A DNA stretch of 64,000 nucleotides from Alphaproteobacteria bacterium. GTDB lineage: Bacteria; Pseudomonadota; Alphaproteobacteria; Rickettsiales; UBA1997. A model generated the notes under the pieces. The model worked only from the letters and a program-made list of their open reading frames with translations, was not told where the DNA came from and searched no databases. This document shows positions 8,895 to 18,500 of the stretch, one piece after another. How positions within the stretch are numbered: the first letter of the stretch is position 1; each line of letters opens with the position of its first letter. The translations under genes were made by a program, and so were the position numbers. The stretch covers positions 1 to 64,000 of the forward strand of contig JAGKWR010000008.1 in the NCBI GenBank assembly GCA_021151765.1, written 5' to 3'.

Positions 8895-8912
8895 AAATTG
8901 GTTATCCAATTT
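8895..8912 (-). terminator. AT-rich hairpin after the thioredoxin/NHL gene
   Basis: On the minus strand a 7-bp stem AAATTGG/CCAATTT with loop ataa starts 2 bases after the stop codon and is followed by TTTGAC and then a further T-rich stretch. The stem is weak but its position fits a terminator. The remaining bases up to gyrB (8724-8894) hold no gene and presumably carry the gyrB promoter. Confidence 0.45.
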
Positions 8913-8914
8913 GG

Positions 8915-10918
8915 CTAATATCCAATTTTTATGACTATATTTTTATTTTTTGCCGAAGAACTAACTTCTAGTTTTTGCTCATAACTATTTATGAAGCACA
9001 AAGAGTTATATTTATTTTCGCAGTAATAAATAACGCCTTGCATCAAATATTTTTTACCAGAATCGAGTTGAGGCAAAGTCATTTTTTTGTTTTTTACATC
9101 GTTCCAATCAAAGCTGGCGACTAAATTCGCTTTATCTTCTTTCACTAATTCCAGTAAGTTGATAAAGCTAGGGCCCATTTCATTGATTTTTAGACCCTTT
9201 TTTAAGTCAATTTCAACTTCTAACTCTGAGTCATCTGAAACGGCTATGTTAGGTGATTTCTTCAGATTTGGTAAATATTGCAAAAACCCTTCTTTCGGTA
9301 ATTTCAAAGGCGGCATCACGTTCATTATTGAAGTCGACATATTAGCACGATTCAAAATAATGATGCGGTTATTATTAGAGTCAGCGATATAGAAATTATT
9401 TAGAACAGAAGCTATTCCTTCTGGCTGATCAAACTCTGCATAAACTCCATTTCCAACACTTGAGCCACTTTTGCGGTTGCCAGAAATTGTTGATAAAGTT
9501 GCCGAAGCGAAATCATATTTTTTAATCGAATGATTAAAACTATCCGAGATATACACACCAGTATCATCAACCGTCAAACCCATTGGATGCTGCATCAAGG
9601 CCTCACTTTTGGTGCCATTTTTGTTACCAAATTTATTTATATCTTTACCTATCAAAGTTTTTACTTCCCCAGATTCATCAATAACTCTAAGCGAGCTGCT
9701 CATAGTATCTAAGAAATAAAGTTTACGATTATAAACAGCTAAGTCAGTTGGCTGAGCTAAAACACTATTTGGGAATTTTCCATCTTTTAAACCCTCCGAA
9801 CCGTTACCGGCAACAACGCGGATTGTGTCTTTTGTAATGTTATATTGCAAAATTTGGTGAGTTCCAGAGTTAGCAATTACCATCGATTCATTTGTAGGGA
9901 AAAATTCAATATCGGTTGGCGATGCCAGTTCAAAAGTTTTAGCTTCAACAATCTGGCTTTCAGAAAGTACATCACCACGTTGACCGGAACCAATTAAAGT
10001 CGTGACTTTAGATTCTTTGAAATCAACTTCACGAATTGCGTGATTTCCAGTATCCGCAACATAAAGCTTGCCGCCGCGATAAATTAAACCTTGCGGCGAG
10101 TCAAATGAAGCAACGTCGAAACTTCCATCTTGGAAACCAGAGCTGTTAGTTCCAATTTTCAAAATAACATCGCCAGAAAGTGTGGTTGCGATGACACTAT
10201 TTTTAGAAGTATTAGCTATGAACAAAGCCGGTAAATGGCGAGATTTGTAAGAAAAATCAGCAACATATTCTATCTTTGTTGGTGAACTCAAAACATTTCC
10301 ATCAATGTTATTTTTCTCTAAAACAATCGGTAAAGAGTCGCGATTAAGATCATACTTATATTTTGAGATTAACTTTTTGATTGCTGACTTTACATCGACA
10401 ATACTGGTTTCACCGACAAATTTCTTGTAAATATCACCGTGCGGATCAATTAAAATGAAGCTTGGTAATCCTTTAATTTCAAATTCATTCCAGATTCTTA
10501 GTTTAGAATCATTTATAACAGGATAATCAATATCGTTACGAATTACAGCCTTTCTAATTTCAGAAAAGTTTTTCTCATTTTCGAATTGTCCCGAATGAAT
10601 TCCAATAACTGTCAGTTTACTTCCAAACTGCTGTTCCATCTCTTTAATTTCTTGCAAAACTTCAACACAGTTGACACAGGAATAAGACCAAAAATCAAGC
10701 AATACTATTCTATCACGCAAATCTTCAGGCTTTACAGCTTGGTTTACATTGAGCCATTCTTCTGTATTATCTTGTGAAAAGATTTTATTGATGTCCGATT
10801 TGTGAAAAGTTGAACGGAAAATTATGTAGGAAAAACCTGACCATAATCCATAAATAACAACAAAAATCGTCAAAATTAGGAGAATTAGAGACCTATCTTT
10901 TTTACTGATGTGAATCAT
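8915..10918 (-). CDS. Membrane-anchored thioredoxin-like protein with NHL beta-propeller (NHLRC2-like)
   Basis: A 667-residue protein with an N-terminal membrane anchor (about residues 10-32), then a thioredoxin-fold domain of the TlpA/AhpC type with the redox pair Cys81-Val-Asn-Cys84 after LLDFWSYS and the cis-proline region LPSFILIDPHG. It continues into a six-bladed NHL propeller (LYVADTGNHAIREVDF; VYISDSFNHSIKKYDF; FYIADSNNNRIIIL) and a beta-rich tail. This domain order matches animal NHLRC2 and its bacterial relatives. The anchor orients the domains outside the cytoplasm. An in-frame GTG at 10987 would lengthen the N-terminus by 23 residues, but it lies inside the rpsU terminator hairpin, so the ATG at 10918 is preferred. 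Confidence 0.8.
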   Translation of the reverse strand: MIHISKKDRSLILLILTIFVVIYGLWSGFSYIIFRSTFHKSDINKIFSQDNTEEWLNVNQAVKPEDLRDRIVLLDFWSYSCVNCVEVLQEIKEMEQQFGSKLTVIGIHSGQFENEKNFSEIRKAVIRNDIDYPVINDSKLRIWNEFEIKGLPSFILIDPHGDIYKKFVGETSIVDVKSAIKKLISKYKYDLNRDSLPIVLEKNNIDGNVLSSPTKIEYVADFSYKSRHLPALFIANTSKNSVIATTLSGDVILKIGTNSSGFQDGSFDVASFDSPQGLIYRGGKLYVADTGNHAIREVDFKESKVTTLIGSGQRGDVLSESQIVEAKTFELASPTDIEFFPTNESMVIANSGTHQILQYNITKDTIRVVAGNGSEGLKDGKFPNSVLAQPTDLAVYNRKLYFLDTMSSSLRVIDESGEVKTLIGKDINKFGNKNGTKSEALMQHPMGLTVDDTGVYISDSFNHSIKKYDFASATLSTISGNRKSGSSVGNGVYAEFDQPEGIASVLNNFYIADSNNNRIIILNRANMSTSIMNVMPPLKLPKEGFLQYLPNLKKSPNIAVSDDSELEVEIDLKKGLKINEMGPSFINLLELVKEDKANLVASFDWNDVKNKKMTLPQLDSGKKYLMQGVIYYCENKYNSLCFINSYEQKLEVSSSAKNKNIVIKIGY

Positions 10919-10964
10919 CACAATGAATCTTGATGTGGAATTTGCGGGGATTTTATGAAGGGAA

Positions 10965-10995
10965 GTAGTTAAGTGGTGAAGCGCCACTTAACTAC
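10965..10995 (-). terminator. Hairpin after rpsU
   Basis: Perfect 12-bp inverted repeat GTAGTTAAGTGG/CCACTTAACTAC with a 7-base loop, 8 bases past the rpsU stop. On the minus strand it is followed by TTCCCTTC rather than a pure T-run. It probably ends the acnA-hpf-rpsU transcript or protects its 3' end. Confidence 0.65.
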
Positions 10996-11003
10996 CGAGA
11001 AAA

Positions 11004-11201
11004 CTAACTGAAGTACTCGCCTTTTCTGCTTCTTTTTTTACGAGTGATATTTTCTTCAATTCTTCTTTTTAAGGCTTCAGAAGGTTTTTCATAAGCCTTT
11101 CTTCTTCTGGCTTCTTTTATGATTCCTTCCTTCTGAGTTTTCTTACGAAATGACCTGATGGCCATTTCCAAATTGCCTCTTCCTGTAATTGCTACTTGCA
11201 T
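11004..11201 (-). CDS. rpsU: 30S ribosomal protein bS21
   Basis: bS21 sits near the 3' end of 16S rRNA on the small subunit and helps mRNA binding at initiation. The 65 residues are Lys/Arg-rich and carry the family core (RSFRKKTQKEG; RRRKAYEKPSE). It is the last gene of a minus-strand cluster after acnA and hpf. Its Shine-Dalgarno, AAAGGAGGT seven bases before the ATG, is the strongest I see in this window, where most starts have little or none. Confidence 0.96.
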   Translation of the reverse strand: MQVAITGRGNLEMAIRSFRKKTQKEGIIKEARRRKAYEKPSEALKRRIEENITRKKRSRKGEYFS

Positions 11202-11208
11202 CCTTTTT

Positions 11209-11217
11209 ACCTCCTTT
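11209..11217 (-). promoter_or_regulatory. Very strong ribosome binding site of rpsU
   Basis: On the minus strand the sequence AAAGGAGGT lies seven bases before the rpsU ATG, a nine-base match to the anti-Shine-Dalgarno end of 16S rRNA. Neighbouring genes such as ilvC, rho and the giant gene have no comparable motif. Confidence 0.85.
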
Positions 11218-11242
11218 CGACCTAAATAAAATTAATTAATTA

Positions 11243-11270
11243 TTGCGGGACCACAAAATTTGTGCCGCAA
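11243..11270 (-). promoter_or_regulatory. Stem-loop in the hpf-rpsU spacer
   Basis: Two nested stems TTGCGG/CCGCAA and CACAA/TTGTG, with a 3-base bulge on one side, lie between the hpf stop and the rpsU ribosome site. No T-run follows. It may be a processing or attenuation element adjusting rpsU relative to hpf; this is inference. Confidence 0.4.
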
Positions 11271-11290
11271 AAGACCTAATAAAACCAAAT

Positions 11291-11917
11291 TTAATTTTGG
11301 TTAATATTGGGATCAATCCAAGAAATGTTACCATCTTTACGATGATAAACCACATTTATTCTTCTATTTTTCTTATTAATGAAAACAAGAGCTGGCAAAT
11401 CTTGCAAGTCCATTTTCATTATTGCTTCTTCAACTGTCAAAGATTCAACATCTGTATTTTTTTCGCCAATGATTTTTAAAGAATCTTCACTAGTTTGAAC
11501 AGATTCTTCTTCTTCCATTTCAGCGAATACATTGTAATTGACCGGTGGAACTATGTATTTCACAGCGTCAATCGCGTTAAAATCTGGTTCCACTGATTTT
11601 AAACCACCACCTTGACGACGGTAATTTTTAATTCTGCTTTTATAACGACGCAACTGAATAACTGATTTTTCACAAGCTTCGGCAAAAGAAGCATAAACAT
11701 CTCCGGCTTCTGCATTACTTTTAACTGCAATGCCACCTTTCACACCTTCATTTATTACAATCAGAGTTTTGAACATATGGCCTTGCTTCGAGAAATGAAC
11801 TTCCGCCGCAACTGCTTTGTCAAAATATTTTGTAACTTCTTTCGACAAATGATCTTCAACAAAGGATGTCAAAGATTGTCCAACTTCCATGTTGGAACCC
11901 ATAACTCTTATTTGCAT
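11291..11917 (-). CDS. hpf: Ribosome hibernation-promoting factor, long form
   Basis: HPF binds the 30S decoding region and, in its long form, pairs ribosomes into inactive 100S dimers. The 208 residues hold the S30AE domain (about 1-105, starting MQIRVMGSNMEVGQSL) and, after an acidic linker (about 120-150), the C-terminal dimerisation domain (EEAIMKMDLQDLPALVFIN; VVYHRKDGNISWIDP). It begins three bases after the acnA stop and is followed by rpsU, so a translation-related pair sits at the end of this operon. Confidence 0.95.
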   Translation of the reverse strand: MQIRVMGSNMEVGQSLTSFVEDHLSKEVTKYFDKAVAAEVHFSKQGHMFKTLIVINEGVKGGIAVKSNAEAGDVYASFAEACEKSVIQLRRYKSRIKNYRRQGGGLKSVEPDFNAIDAVKYIVPPVNYNVFAEMEEEESVQTSEDSLKIIGEKNTDVESLTVEEAIMKMDLQDLPALVFINKKNRRINVVYHRKDGNISWIDPNINQN

Positions 11918-11920
11918 AGT

Positions 11921-14581
11921 TTAAACAATTTGATTCATAACATATTGTAAAATGCCGCCGAGTTTGAAGTATTCCACCTCATTGCTGGTATCAAGGCCAC
12001 AAGTTAAAGTAACTTCTTGCCTAGAACCATCAGCTCTGGTGATAACACACTGCAAATCTTGCTTCGGTTTGACGTTAGGATTGATTCCCAAGATATCAAT
12101 CACTTCATCACCTTTTAGATTCAAAGTTTTTCTGCTGTCATTGTTTTTGAAAATCAACGGCATCACGCCCATTCCAATCAAGTTTGAACGGTGAATACGC
12201 TCAAAACTTTCAGCGACTACAGCTTTTACGCCAAGTAAGAAAGTACCTTTTGCTGCCCAATCGCGCGAAGATCCGGTTCCGTATTCTTTACCAGCAAAAA
12301 TTACCAACGGTGTATTTTTTGCTTTGTAAAACATTGCCGCGTCGTAAATCGAAGTTTCTTCGTTAGTTTCAAAAATTTTAGTGAAACCACCTTCTTTCAA
12401 ACCGCCAAGAATTTCATTTTTAATACGCACATTGGCAAAAGTACCGCGCATCATAACTTCGTGATTACCGCGTCTTGCGCCGTAAGAGTTGAAATCAGCT
12501 TTTTCGACACCCTTTTCTTTCAAATATTTTGCTGCAGGTGAAGTAGCTGAAATATTGCCGGCTGGCGAAATGTGGTCAGTTGTGATTGAATCACCAAATA
12601 AACCAAGAATTCGCGCCGCTTTAATTTCAACAGCATTGGCACGATTTAGATCGTCAAAAAAGTTCGGCAAACGAATGTAAGTGCTGTCTGGTTGCCATTT
12701 GTAAGTGTCAGATTTTTCAACTGAAATTGCTTGCCAAGCAGCGTCGCCGTCAAACAAATTAGCGTATTTTTTGGCAAAAACTTCACGCGTAATATTTTGC
12801 GCGATAACCGCGTCAATCTCTGCTTTGCTTGGCCAAATGTCTTTTAAGAAAACTTTGTTACCGTTTTTATCAACGCCAACCGCATCTTTTTCTAAATCCA
12901 ATTTCACAGTTCCAGCTAAAGCATAAGCAACTACAAGTGGCGGAGACGCCAAATAATTTGCTTTAACTAACGGATGAACGCGGCCTTCAAAGTTGCGGTT
13001 TCCTGACAAAACTGAAGCAACTAAAAGATTCTTTTCTTTGATTTTTTCTTCGATTTTATCGTGCAACGGACCAGAGTTTCCGATACAAGTTGTGCAACCA
13101 AAACCAACGATATTGAAACCAAGTTGATCTAAATATTTTTGCAGTCCGGCATTGGCTAAATATTCTTGCACCACTTGTGAACCTGGAGCCAAAGAAGCTT
13201 TAACTGTAGGCTTCACTTGCAAACCTTTTTCCAATGCTTTTTTTGCAACCAAACCAGCCGCAATCAAAACTGAAGGGTTAGAAGTGTTGGTACAAGAAGT
13301 AATCGCAGCGATTACAACGTCGCCATCTCCCAAATCTGAATTTAATTCTGGCAAAGTGTCGCGCTGGTTGGCAGTTAAATTCAATTCAGCAACCAATTTC
13401 TCAAATGATCCGTTAACTTCTGGCAAAGTTACGCGATCTTGCGGGCGTTTCGGGCCAGCCAAGCTTGGTTTAATTGTAGAAATATCAAGTTCCAAAACTT
13501 CGCTGAAATCTGGAGCGAAGTCATGATTTTCACAAAACATTTTTTGCGCGCGAGCGTAAGCTTCAACCAACTCAATATTTTCAGAACTACGCGCTGTTAA
13601 GTTCAAATAATTCAAAGTTTCAGCGTCAATTGGGAAAATACCGCAAGTTGCACCATATTCTGGCGCCATATTGGCAATTGTTGCACGATCAGCCAAAGAA
13701 AGCGCAGACAAAGCTGGGCCGAAAAATTCAACAAATTTACCAACCACGCCTTTTTTACGTAGCACTTGAGTTACTGCTAAAACCAGATCAGTTGCAGTAA
13801 TACCTTCTTGCAATTTACCAGTTAATTTGAAACCGATAACTTCTGGAATCAACATTGACACTGGTTGACCAAGCATTGCTGCTTCAGCTTCAATTCCGCC
13901 AACACCCCAACCAAGAACAGCTAAACCGTTGATCATTGTAGTGTGCGAGTCAGTTCCCACAACTGTATCTGGGTAAGCGATAGTTTCGCCATTTTCAGTT
14001 TTAGTCCACACAACTTGCGCCAAGTTTTCTAAGTTAACTTGGTGGCAAATTCCGGTTCCTGGTGGCACAGCGCGGAAATTGTTAAATGATTTTTGTGCCC
14101 ATTTCAAGAATTCGTAACGCTCGCGGTTACGCTCCATTTCAAGGTCAACGTTCTTTTTAAAAGCTTCTGGCGAACCAGCAAAATCAACTTGTACGGAGTG
14201 ATCAATAACCAAATCAACAGGCACAAGTGGATTGATTTTTTTCGGATCTTTATTCTGTTTCGCAACTGCATCACGCATTGCTGCCAAGTCAACAACAGCA
14301 GGCACTCCGGTGAAATCTTGCATCAAAACACGAGCTGGCGTGTAAGCAATTTCAATTCTTTTTTGTGGATTTTGCACTGAGTCAATCAAAGACGAAATGT
14401 GCTCTTCATTAACAACATCGCCGTCGAAATTACGCACCAAGTTTTCAAGCAAAATTTTTAAGCTGTACGGTAATTTTGAAATATCCTTGCCAACCTTTGC
14501 GGCAGCTTGCTCAAGCGAAAAATATTTATATTCTTTATTTGCAACTTTTAAAGTTGACTTTGCGACGAATTCTTTAGTCAT
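11921..14581 (-). CDS. acnA: Aconitate hydratase A
   Basis: TCA-cycle enzyme interconverting citrate and isocitrate with a 4Fe-4S cluster. The 886 residues match the AcnA/IRP1 family. The cluster ligands are visible: Cys430 in SCTNTSNPS and Cys496 and Cys499 in GCTTCIGNSG. Other typical blocks are DSHTTMINGLAVLGWGVGGIEAEA, here split as DSHTTMINGLAVLGWG then VGGIEAEA, and SRDWAAKG near the C-terminus. It starts 12 bases after the Tim44-like gene and ends three bases before hpf, which marks an operon. A moderate AAGGATC motif precedes the ATG. Confidence 0.97.
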   Translation of the reverse strand: MTKEFVAKSTLKVANKEYKYFSLEQAAAKVGKDISKLPYSLKILLENLVRNFDGDVVNEEHISSLIDSVQNPQKRIEIAYTPARVLMQDFTGVPAVVDLAAMRDAVAKQNKDPKKINPLVPVDLVIDHSVQVDFAGSPEAFKKNVDLEMERNRERYEFLKWAQKSFNNFRAVPPGTGICHQVNLENLAQVVWTKTENGETIAYPDTVVGTDSHTTMINGLAVLGWGVGGIEAEAAMLGQPVSMLIPEVIGFKLTGKLQEGITATDLVLAVTQVLRKKGVVGKFVEFFGPALSALSLADRATIANMAPEYGATCGIFPIDAETLNYLNLTARSSENIELVEAYARAQKMFCENHDFAPDFSEVLELDISTIKPSLAGPKRPQDRVTLPEVNGSFEKLVAELNLTANQRDTLPELNSDLGDGDVVIAAITSCTNTSNPSVLIAAGLVAKKALEKGLQVKPTVKASLAPGSQVVQEYLANAGLQKYLDQLGFNIVGFGCTTCIGNSGPLHDKIEEKIKEKNLLVASVLSGNRNFEGRVHPLVKANYLASPPLVVAYALAGTVKLDLEKDAVGVDKNGNKVFLKDIWPSKAEIDAVIAQNITREVFAKKYANLFDGDAAWQAISVEKSDTYKWQPDSTYIRLPNFFDDLNRANAVEIKAARILGLFGDSITTDHISPAGNISATSPAAKYLKEKGVEKADFNSYGARRGNHEVMMRGTFANVRIKNEILGGLKEGGFTKIFETNEETSIYDAAMFYKAKNTPLVIFAGKEYGTGSSRDWAAKGTFLLGVKAVVAESFERIHRSNLIGMGVMPLIFKNNDSRKTLNLKGDEVIDILGINPNVKPKQDLQCVITRADGSRQEVTLTCGLDTSNEVEYFKLGGILQYVMNQIV

Positions 14582-14593
14582 AATCGATCCTTT

Positions 14594-15262
14594 TTAAGTA
14601 GCTGAAACAACCCAATTTTTATTCTGAACTGCAAGATCTTTGGTAAAAGTCCAAACATCTTCCAATTCTTTGATTTCATCTCTTCGACCTTCAATTATTG
14701 CGCCATCTTTGTTGGTTACATAATTGATTTGCTTAGAGATAAATTTTACAACAACAGTAGCATTAGTATTTACAAGGGAGACTGCGATAATCTTGGCATC
14801 AGTTATCGCTATTACGTTGCTAACCAAATTAGTCTCTTGAGAAGTTCGATTTTCAATAGCGCTGATAAAAGCTTCGAAAACTTTGTCAGAAACTAACATC
14901 CGTAAAGTTTCTTTATCTTTACTGGCAAAAGATTTGATAACCATTTCAAAAGAAGACTTCACGCCTTGCATGAACATTTCTGCAGAGATTGCACAAGACA
15001 GTAAAATTTTACGAAATGGTTCTTGAGATTCTGGTTCAATTGAAGCGATTAATTTTTCATCAGCTTGTTTCTGAGATTCTGCTATTTCTGTAATCTTTTT
15101 TTGAATGGAGATAACTTGGTTATGGACAGCAGTTATCAGTTCTTTACGACGGGAAATATTTTCTTCGATACGCTTCTTTTCTTCTTCACCAACATTACCG
15201 AATTGCTCTCTTAATTTCCAAAAAACGTAAAGTGCAATGGCTGCGAAGAAGAGAATGTCCAT
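14594..15262 (-). CDS. Tim44/TimA-like domain protein
   Basis: A 222-residue protein with one N-terminal membrane segment (about residues 2-14, ILFFAAIALYVFW), a charged helical stretch (about 25-75), then a compact C-terminal domain of the Tim44 type (about 85-222; AEMFMQGVKSSFEMVIKSFASKD; then DVWTFTKDL, NKNWVVSAT). Alphaproteobacterial TimA is the membrane-anchored relative of the mitochondrial import protein Tim44; its own role is not firmly settled. It leads the operon with acnA, hpf and rpsU. Confidence 0.85.
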   Translation of the reverse strand: MDILFFAAIALYVFWKLREQFGNVGEEEKKRIEENISRRKELITAVHNQVISIQKKITEIAESQKQADEKLIASIEPESQEPFRKILLSCAISAEMFMQGVKSSFEMVIKSFASKDKETLRMLVSDKVFEAFISAIENRTSQETNLVSNVIAITDAKIIAVSLVNTNATVVVKFISKQINYVTNKDGAIIEGRRDEIKELEDVWTFTKDLAVQNKNWVVSAT

Positions 15263-15367
15263 GAGATAAGAATTTTACTTGAGAGAACCGCTTTTAATAA
15301 CAAAACAAAGGCTTCAAACATTACTGAGTTATTAACTCAATTTTATTAAAGCGAAACTAAAAGCGAA

Positions 15368-15444
15368 TGGGGCAGACGACGGGGATCGAACCCGCGACCC
15401 TCAGAACCACAACCTGATGCTCTAACCAACTGAGCTACGTCTGC
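15368..15444 (-). tRNA. tRNA-His (GTG)
   Basis: Full cloverleaf on the minus strand. Acceptor arms GCAGACG and CGTCTGC, D-arm TAGCTCAGTTGGTTAGAGC, anticodon loop TTGTGGT giving anticodon GTG, T-arm GCGGG TTCGATC CCCGT (one end pair is G-T). Discriminator is C and CCA is encoded. A G lies at position -1 (15445 on the complement), as needed for tRNA-His identity. Confidence 0.97.
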
Positions 15445-15574
15445 CATATAAAAACCAGTAAACTGAGGCGCCGCAAATTATTGATGAAGCACTTAATGTC
15501 AAGACAGTTTGATGGAGAAATTCTGCAAAAAATTTATGCTAATTACAGAATAAATTATGCCCTGTAATTCAGAG

Positions 15575-18500
15575 TTAATTCAAACCCACTCTTTCATTAC
15601 GAGTATCGCCAATTTGCTGATTAAGACCATTAATTTCTTGGTTTCTATTATTTATTGCGTCTTGCAAGTTTCTTATTTCCATTTGCTGATCTGGTGAAGG
15701 ATTTGCAATTAGTCTAAGTCTATTTATTTCCTGTTGCTCGCGATCATTAATTTTTCTTATTTGGCTAATCTGCGATTCAAAAACACGAATTTGGATATCC
15801 AAAACTCGAATTAAAAGCTGATTATTTTGTTGCTGATCTGCAGGATTTTCCGTCCCATTTTGCCTGTCCGAATTCAAATCATTTTTGATTTGGTTCAAAT
15901 TTTCGAGCTCTTGCTCTAAGTCTTCATTATTTGCAATTTTAATATTTATTTCTTCCTCAAGATCATGCAAAAGATTTTCTACCCCATCTTCTAAAACAAC
16001 CTCAATATCACGTTCTGTTATCTGATCATCTTCAATATTATTTTCCACAACACCTCGCTCAAATTCTAAATTTTCATTTGCTTGAGTTGTTGCGTTCTCA
16101 ACTTGTCTATCTTCAAATTTTTCTAGGAAGAATCTCAATCTAGCTGATTTTTCAAACAATGTTGAATCATCTTCTAACTTGGTGAAACCGTTTTTCAAAG
16201 CTTCTACCCCACCTACTCTATCGCTTAGAAGCTTAGTTCTGAGATTTTGCGGAAGATCCTTGATTGCTTTATCGAGCTCTTCTTCTTCAGTTTCATTTTT
16301 AGGTGATTTGAATTTTTCTTCTAATGCAGTTCTAGCAACTTCTTCAACTTTGATGAAATCTTTAATAGAAGCACCATTTGCTTGTGCTTCAGTAATTTTT
16401 TTATCTACTTCTTCCAAAGCTTGTTGATTCATAAACTCACGCTGAATTTCAAGTTGTTGTACAAGCGAGGTCTTGTATTCAGACTCTAGGCGCTCTTGCA
16501 AAGTTTTTTTAATATTTTTCCAGTAATCTTCTTCTTCGGTATTAGCTTTAGAATTACTTTGCTTCATCTGTTTATCGATTTCCTTAGTAAGCTCTTCTAA
16601 ACCCAAAACCTTCAATTTAAGATCGGTTGCTTCTTTGATTTTTGATTCTCTTTCCGCATCTAAAGCTGTTTTCTTTCTTTCGAATTCATCTTTTCTAGCT
16701 TCTTGATCTAATTGCTGACGTTGATTTGGATTTGGTTTTCCATTTTCACTATTCGCACCTTCTGATTTTTGCAAAAACTCTGGTAAATACTGCAATGCTT
16801 TTCTCTGCTTATAATTCTCAAGCAATTCTTGCCTATTTTTTGACAACTTTTCCAAATCAGAACTTACTTCCGAAGGTTTTGAGAAAGTCATTTTCACAGC
16901 ATTCTTACCCAACTGATCTTTAAAAATGTCGAACTGTTTTCTAGCTTTTTCTAACTTTTCATTTTTCTTTTTTACAAATGCCTGCTTCGCCTGATAATTT
17001 GGGGCTGAATTTTCTTTCTTACCATACTCAGTTTTGATACGATCTTTATCTTTTTGTAGGCCGTTTTTTGCTAAATAATTCAATAATCCAATCCTAGTAC
17101 CTTGATTGACGTTTTGCTCAATATCTTCTTTTCTTTTAAACAAATTGTTAGGATTAAGAGCACTTCCCTTATTGTATTTTATCCAACTTCCAGTTTTAGC
17201 AGCAAGAAGATCTGTTACACTGCCTGGATCACGATTCTCTAGGTTTTGAACTTTTCTTAAAAAGCTATATTTTGATCTTGATGTATCATGCAAAGCATCA
17301 ATTCCAAATGCGTCATCTATTGGCTTCACGGTTTTGACAAAATTGTCGACCTTATCACGAACTGTATTTGATAATCTTGCGAATACTCCGTAGGCCCCTT
17401 TAGCATTATTGGCGCTTTCAATGCGCTCCTCTCTTTTCCTAATATTACGAGCCTCATTTTCTTGCAAACTTTGTAAATATTCAGATTGCTTTTCTGGGTT
17501 ATTCACAAATGCTCGTGCTGCTTCAGAAGAAGTATATTGACTTTGGTTTCGAATAAACTCTTTCATATTATTAAAACCAAATCCACCTGAAGTCATACCA
17601 TTAACGACAGCATTCTTATCATTCATTATTGCATGCAATGCTTGCTCGCCACCAGAAAGATTTTCTTTTGCCCACTTTGCGATTTCATCATTTATTTTAC
17701 TCTGCATTTCTTTGCCGATTGGAGCATTATTTGATTGTTTTAATTCTTTGGCTTTTTTGCGCACAAAGTCGGCTAAAGGCTTTTGTACTAGCTGATGATC
17801 TAATCTTTTTGAAATACTATCTAAATTCAGACCAATTGCAGCTGCCGTTTTAGGAGCATTACCAATTGAACTATATTTTACTGATTGGCCCAATAATTTA
17901 TTAGCTACTTCCCCACGAATTGCTGCATCTGCGTCAGCATCTTTTAGTCCATTCTTTTTTGCATTAGTTTGGGCTTCTTTAATAGCATTATCAATAATTG
18001 AGTTACGATACATAGCACGAGGATTTGAAGGCATAGCATTAAATGCTCGCATACCAGTGTCCATCACTGTATTACCACCCGGAAGACTTCTAACTATCGC
18101 AGATCCAGTATCAGCAGCTGAAGACATAGCTTGTCCAATAATTGGACTTACGCCTTCATAACCTTTTGCCAAAGCATTACCTGCAGTGTTTAAAATTGAT
18201 GAGCCTGCTGATTGAGCCATACCAATCAAACCTCCTGTCATAGATGATGCAGCACTACTACCACTTCCTACAGTAGAATCTCCTTTACCACCGATTGAAA
18301 TCAAACTAGCAGCCAAATCAGGAATTTTATCCATAATCAATTTAGTAATGTAAAGCAGACCAGCCAACATTATAATTGACGAACACCAAGCCATCAAAGA
18401 ACGATCAACCTGTGATTTCAAAATCGGAATTGAAAATAACCATAAATTCCAACTTGTGACACAAGCTTTGTAATAAAGTAAGGAAGTGAAGTTTTTGTCG

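Noticed and set aside
10919..10987. GTG-initiated extension of the thioredoxin/NHL gene
   Set aside because: The extension lies in the rpsU terminator hairpin and adds 23 residues before a normal membrane anchor, so the ATG at 10918 was chosen.
15325..15339. Short palindrome TGAGTT-att-AACTCA downstream of tRNA-His
   Set aside because: Six-bp AT-rich stem without a T-run; too weak to call a terminator.
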